Below, in pieces: positions 5,622 through 7,549 of a stretch of 7,549 bases of DNA (positions are counted from its first letter, which is position 1; each line of letters begins with the position of its first letter). This DNA comes from Methylotenera_A sp031379885 (GTDB lineage: Bacteria; Pseudomonadota; Gammaproteobacteria; Burkholderiales; Methylophilaceae). Below the pieces are notes generated by a model that worked only from the letters and a program-made list of their open reading frames with translations, made no database searches and was not told where the DNA came from. Position numbers and translations under genes: made by a program. The stretch is from NCBI GenBank assembly GCA_031379885.1, contig JANNFN010000149.1, positions 1 through 7,549 of the forward strand, read 5' to 3'.

Positions 5622-6755
5622 TTATATCAGGCGTTGATATTTCCCACCAATTAATGTCGTAATCTTGTTTTCTAACTCCAGTACCATAAGCATGGATGAA
5701 AGCACTTCTGTAGTCAACCCAGAAAGCGCCAACAAAGATTCAAAATTAATCGGGTCAAATCCCATAAAATCCAGCACTGTATTGGCTTCTGAGGGCGTGG
5801 CGGACTGAAAAATTAAATCATCCATTAGCCCAGATGGGCTAACACTTGGCAGCATATTTTTCAGTTCTTCTAATATATCTTGTGTGTTTTCTACTAATTT
5901 TGCACCTTGTTTAATGAGTTGATGACAACCTTTAGTAACAGGCGAATGGATAGAGCCTGGTATAGCAAATACTTCGCGACCTTGCTCGGTAGCTAAACGC
6001 GCGGTAATGAGAGAGCCGCTATCAATATTGGCTTCTACCACGAGGCAACCCAAACTCAAACCGCTGATTACCCGGTTGCGTCGAGGAAAATTTTGCGCTT
6101 TGGAAGGTGTGCCGAGTGGAAATTCTGAAATAATGAGTCCGCGCTCGGCAATTTTATGTGCTAAGTCGCGGTGTCTGGCGGGGTAGACGATATCTAAGCC
6201 AGTGCCAACGACGGCAATGGTGGCGCCGTTAGCTTTAAGTGCTCCGCGATGAGCTGCGCCATCAATACCTAAAGCCATGCCGCTGACAACACATAGGTCT
6301 TGGTTGCATAAACTCTCAGCGAAGTCCTCTGCATTTTTTTCACCTTGTGGGGTAGCACTGCGGCTGCCCACCATGGCGATAGTAGGGTGATTGAGCCAAT
6401 GCAAATTACCAATGGCATATAGCACTGCGGGTGGATTGCTGATTTCTAGGAGCTGTTTCGGGTATGCGCTATCGGCAAATGTAACAATATGCGCGTTATC
6501 TTTTTTTAACCAATTGAGTGTAGGTGTAATGGCATCAATATCTACGCCTTTGTGGATTTTTTGTGCAATATCAACATCAACAATTTCGCGTAGCTGACTA
6601 ATGCCAGCGCTAAATATGGCATCGGGTGAACCAAACTTAGCTAATAACTGGCAAACACCCGCGTTACCTAAACCCTGTATTAGATTGAGGGAAATCCACA
6701 GGGTAATATCATTCAGCACTACTTCAACATTTTGTCTATCGTCAATAGACGCCAT
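5622..6755 (-). CDS. dprA: DNA-processing protein DprA (Smf)
   Basis: Binds incoming single-stranded DNA and loads RecA during natural transformation; cytoplasmic. The 377 residues match the usual proteobacterial length. Layout: a helical SAM/HhH-like N-terminal region (about 16-65, with LIQGLGNAGVCQLLAKFGS), the Rossmann-like DprA domain (about 90-295), and a C-terminal winged-helix domain (about 315-377, ending GGKYQRLI). Core motifs are intact: VGSRSAT (129-135), VSGMALGIDGAAHRGAL (157-173), FPRRNRVISGLS (223-234) and VVEA...SGSLITARLA.EQGR (239-260). The ATG at 6755 follows the upstream gene's stop by only 2 nt and has no Shine-Dalgarno sequence, so translation is probably coupled to the LysM-type gene; a later start such as GTG at codon 12 cannot be excluded. 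smg follows on the same strand. An intact dprA fits transformability but does not prove it, since dprA is widely kept. Confidence 0.96.
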   Translation of the reverse strand: MASIDDRQNVEVVLNDITLWISLNLIQGLGNAGVCQLLAKFGSPDAIFSAGISQLREIVDVDIAQKIHKGVDIDAITPTLNWLKKDNAHIVTFADSAYPKQLLEISNPPAVLYAIGNLHWLNHPTIAMVGSRSATPQGEKNAEDFAESLCNQDLCVVSGMALGIDGAAHRGALKANGATIAVVGTGLDIVYPARHRDLAHKIAERGLIISEFPLGTPSKAQNFPRRNRVISGLSLGCLVVEANIDSGSLITARLATEQGREVFAIPGSIHSPVTKGCHQLIKQGAKLVENTQDILEELKNMLPSVSPSGLMDDLIFQSATPSEANTVLDFMGFDPINFESLLALSGLTTEVLSSMLMVLELENKITTLIGGKYQRLI

Positions 6756-6757
6756 TG

Positions 6758-7549
6758 TTAGGGCGTTTGTACGGAGTCAAGCGTATAGACAGCATCGGTT
6801 GTATTCATAATCAAACCGTACGAAACTCTGTCAAAAGTTCTAAAAATCATGACTAAACCAACACGCTCATCTGGTAATTTAACTTGGCCTGGCTCTAATT
6901 TTACTTGCGTTTGTTGCGGTTCTTTTTCAAAGTTAACAATTTTTTTACCGTCGGGCCCAGTTTTAACATCAAAATTAAGTTCCTTTAATTTTTTATCCTC
7001 AGTGACGACTTGGTTTGAAGTGGGATTTTTGTACTCTGGGTCTTTTACCAAACGGCCATAACGACTAATTGCCAAGACATGACCTTCTTCTAGACCATCA
7101 TTTTTGCCGCGGTTGATTGAAACAACCGTGTTTGGACCACCCTCGGCCACACCGCCGTAAATGCGCATAATTCGACCATTGATTTGGGTATCTGGCGCAT
7201 GTGGCACAAAGCTACTTTTAAACTCATCGGGAGAAACTACCAAGCGATCCTTGCTGAAAATCTCTTCTTTGGCACGCACTATATCGCCTGTGGCTGGGGC
7301 ACCATAACGCGCTATATTTGCGTCACCCAAATAAATCGCTTCCGTTCCCAGTACTTCTTTAGTGTCAGGATCTGTTAATTGTTCACCAGGACGGTAAATA
7401 TTCCAATGAGACCCCTCACCTTCCTTAATATCATTAATATATACACGGGTACCAGGGCTTAAAATAACACGGTTATCTTGCCCTGCAATAATGCGTGGTG
7501 CGTTGTCCAATTTGCCGTTTTCAATTAATAATGGCTGGCTTAAAAATGG
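6758..7549 (-). CDS. C-terminal part of a LysM-type peptidoglycan-binding envelope protein, 5'-truncated by window edge
   Basis: The minus-strand frame is open from the window's last base to the TAA at 6758-6760, giving 264 codons including the stop; the first visible residues are PFLSQPLLIENGKLDNAPRII. The true start is outside, so the TTG at 7510 should not be taken as the start. The sequence resembles, from memory, the long C-terminal region of betaproteobacterial LysM-domain proteins encoded just ahead of dprA: IYRPG..L.DP.TKEVLG.EA, the glycine-rich RIYGGVAEGGPNTVV followed by NRG.NDGLEEGHVLAISR, and a terminal ERVGLVMIFRTFDRVSYGLIMN. The LysM repeat and any signal peptide would be in the missing N-terminus, so cell-wall binding is inferred from family, not seen. 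Residues from about 7030 back to 6880 form a Lys/Glu-rich, probably flexible stretch. It is first of a tight unit with dprA. Confidence 0.82.
   Translation of the reverse strand, partial: PFLSQPLLIENGKLDNAPRIIAGQDNRVILSPGTRVYINDIKEGEGSHWNIYRPGEQLTDPDTKEVLGTEAIYLGDANIARYGAPATGDIVRAKEEIFSKDRLVVSPDEFKSSFVPHAPDTQINGRIMRIYGGVAEGGPNTVVSINRGKNDGLEEGHVLAISRYGRLVKDPEYKNPTSNQVVTEDKKLKELNFDVKTGPDGKKIVNFEKEPQQTQVKLEPGQVKLPDERVGLVMIFRTFDRVSYGLIMNTTDAVYTLDSVQTP

Noticed and set aside
7508..7510. TTG as the start codon of the LysM-type gene
   Set aside because: The frame stays open to the window edge, and the residues upstream read smoothly as part of the same protein.

Overview
The window looks like core chromosome of a betaproteobacterium. 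A moderately AT-rich relative of the Methylophilaceae (Methylotenera-like) is my best guess. That rests on protein similarity from memory, on the S-adenosylhomocysteine (SAH) riboswitch ahead of ahcY, on the LysM protein-dprA-smg gene order, and on a DUF3391/HD-GYP protein of a type common in beta/gammaproteobacteria. I see no insertion sequence, CRISPR array, tRNA, rRNA or prophage.

Plus strand, 1-5108: the 3' part of metK (SAM synthetase) is followed by an HD-GYP cyclic-di-GMP phosphodiesterase-like gene. A 221-bp regulatory gap follows. It holds a near-consensus sigma-70 promoter, an operator-like palindrome between its boxes, an SAH riboswitch that begins at the predicted transcription start, and a possible expression platform ending at the ahcY ribosome binding site. 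Downstream is a tight three-gene unit: ahcY (SAH hydrolase), a 115-residue four-helix membrane protein of the PF04020 'phage holin' family, and metF (methylenetetrahydrofolate reductase). MetK makes SAM, methyltransferases turn it into SAH, AhcY clears SAH to homocysteine, and MetF supplies methyl-THF to remake methionine. Most of the activated methyl cycle is therefore here. The riboswitch lets SAH, the toxic by-product, raise expression of the genes that remove it.

Minus strand, 7549-5105: the 3' part of a LysM-type cell-envelope protein gene, then dprA (DNA-processing protein for natural transformation) only 2 nt later, then smg (DUF494, function unknown). smg converges on metF and the two stop codons share a CTAG tetranucleotide.

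Nothing here is clearly a new system. The parts most worth a second look are the leader upstream of ahcY (promoter, palindrome, aptamer, alternative pairings), the uncharacterised membrane protein locked inside the SAH-controlled operon, and the HD-GYP protein with an altered signature next to the methyl-cycle genes.
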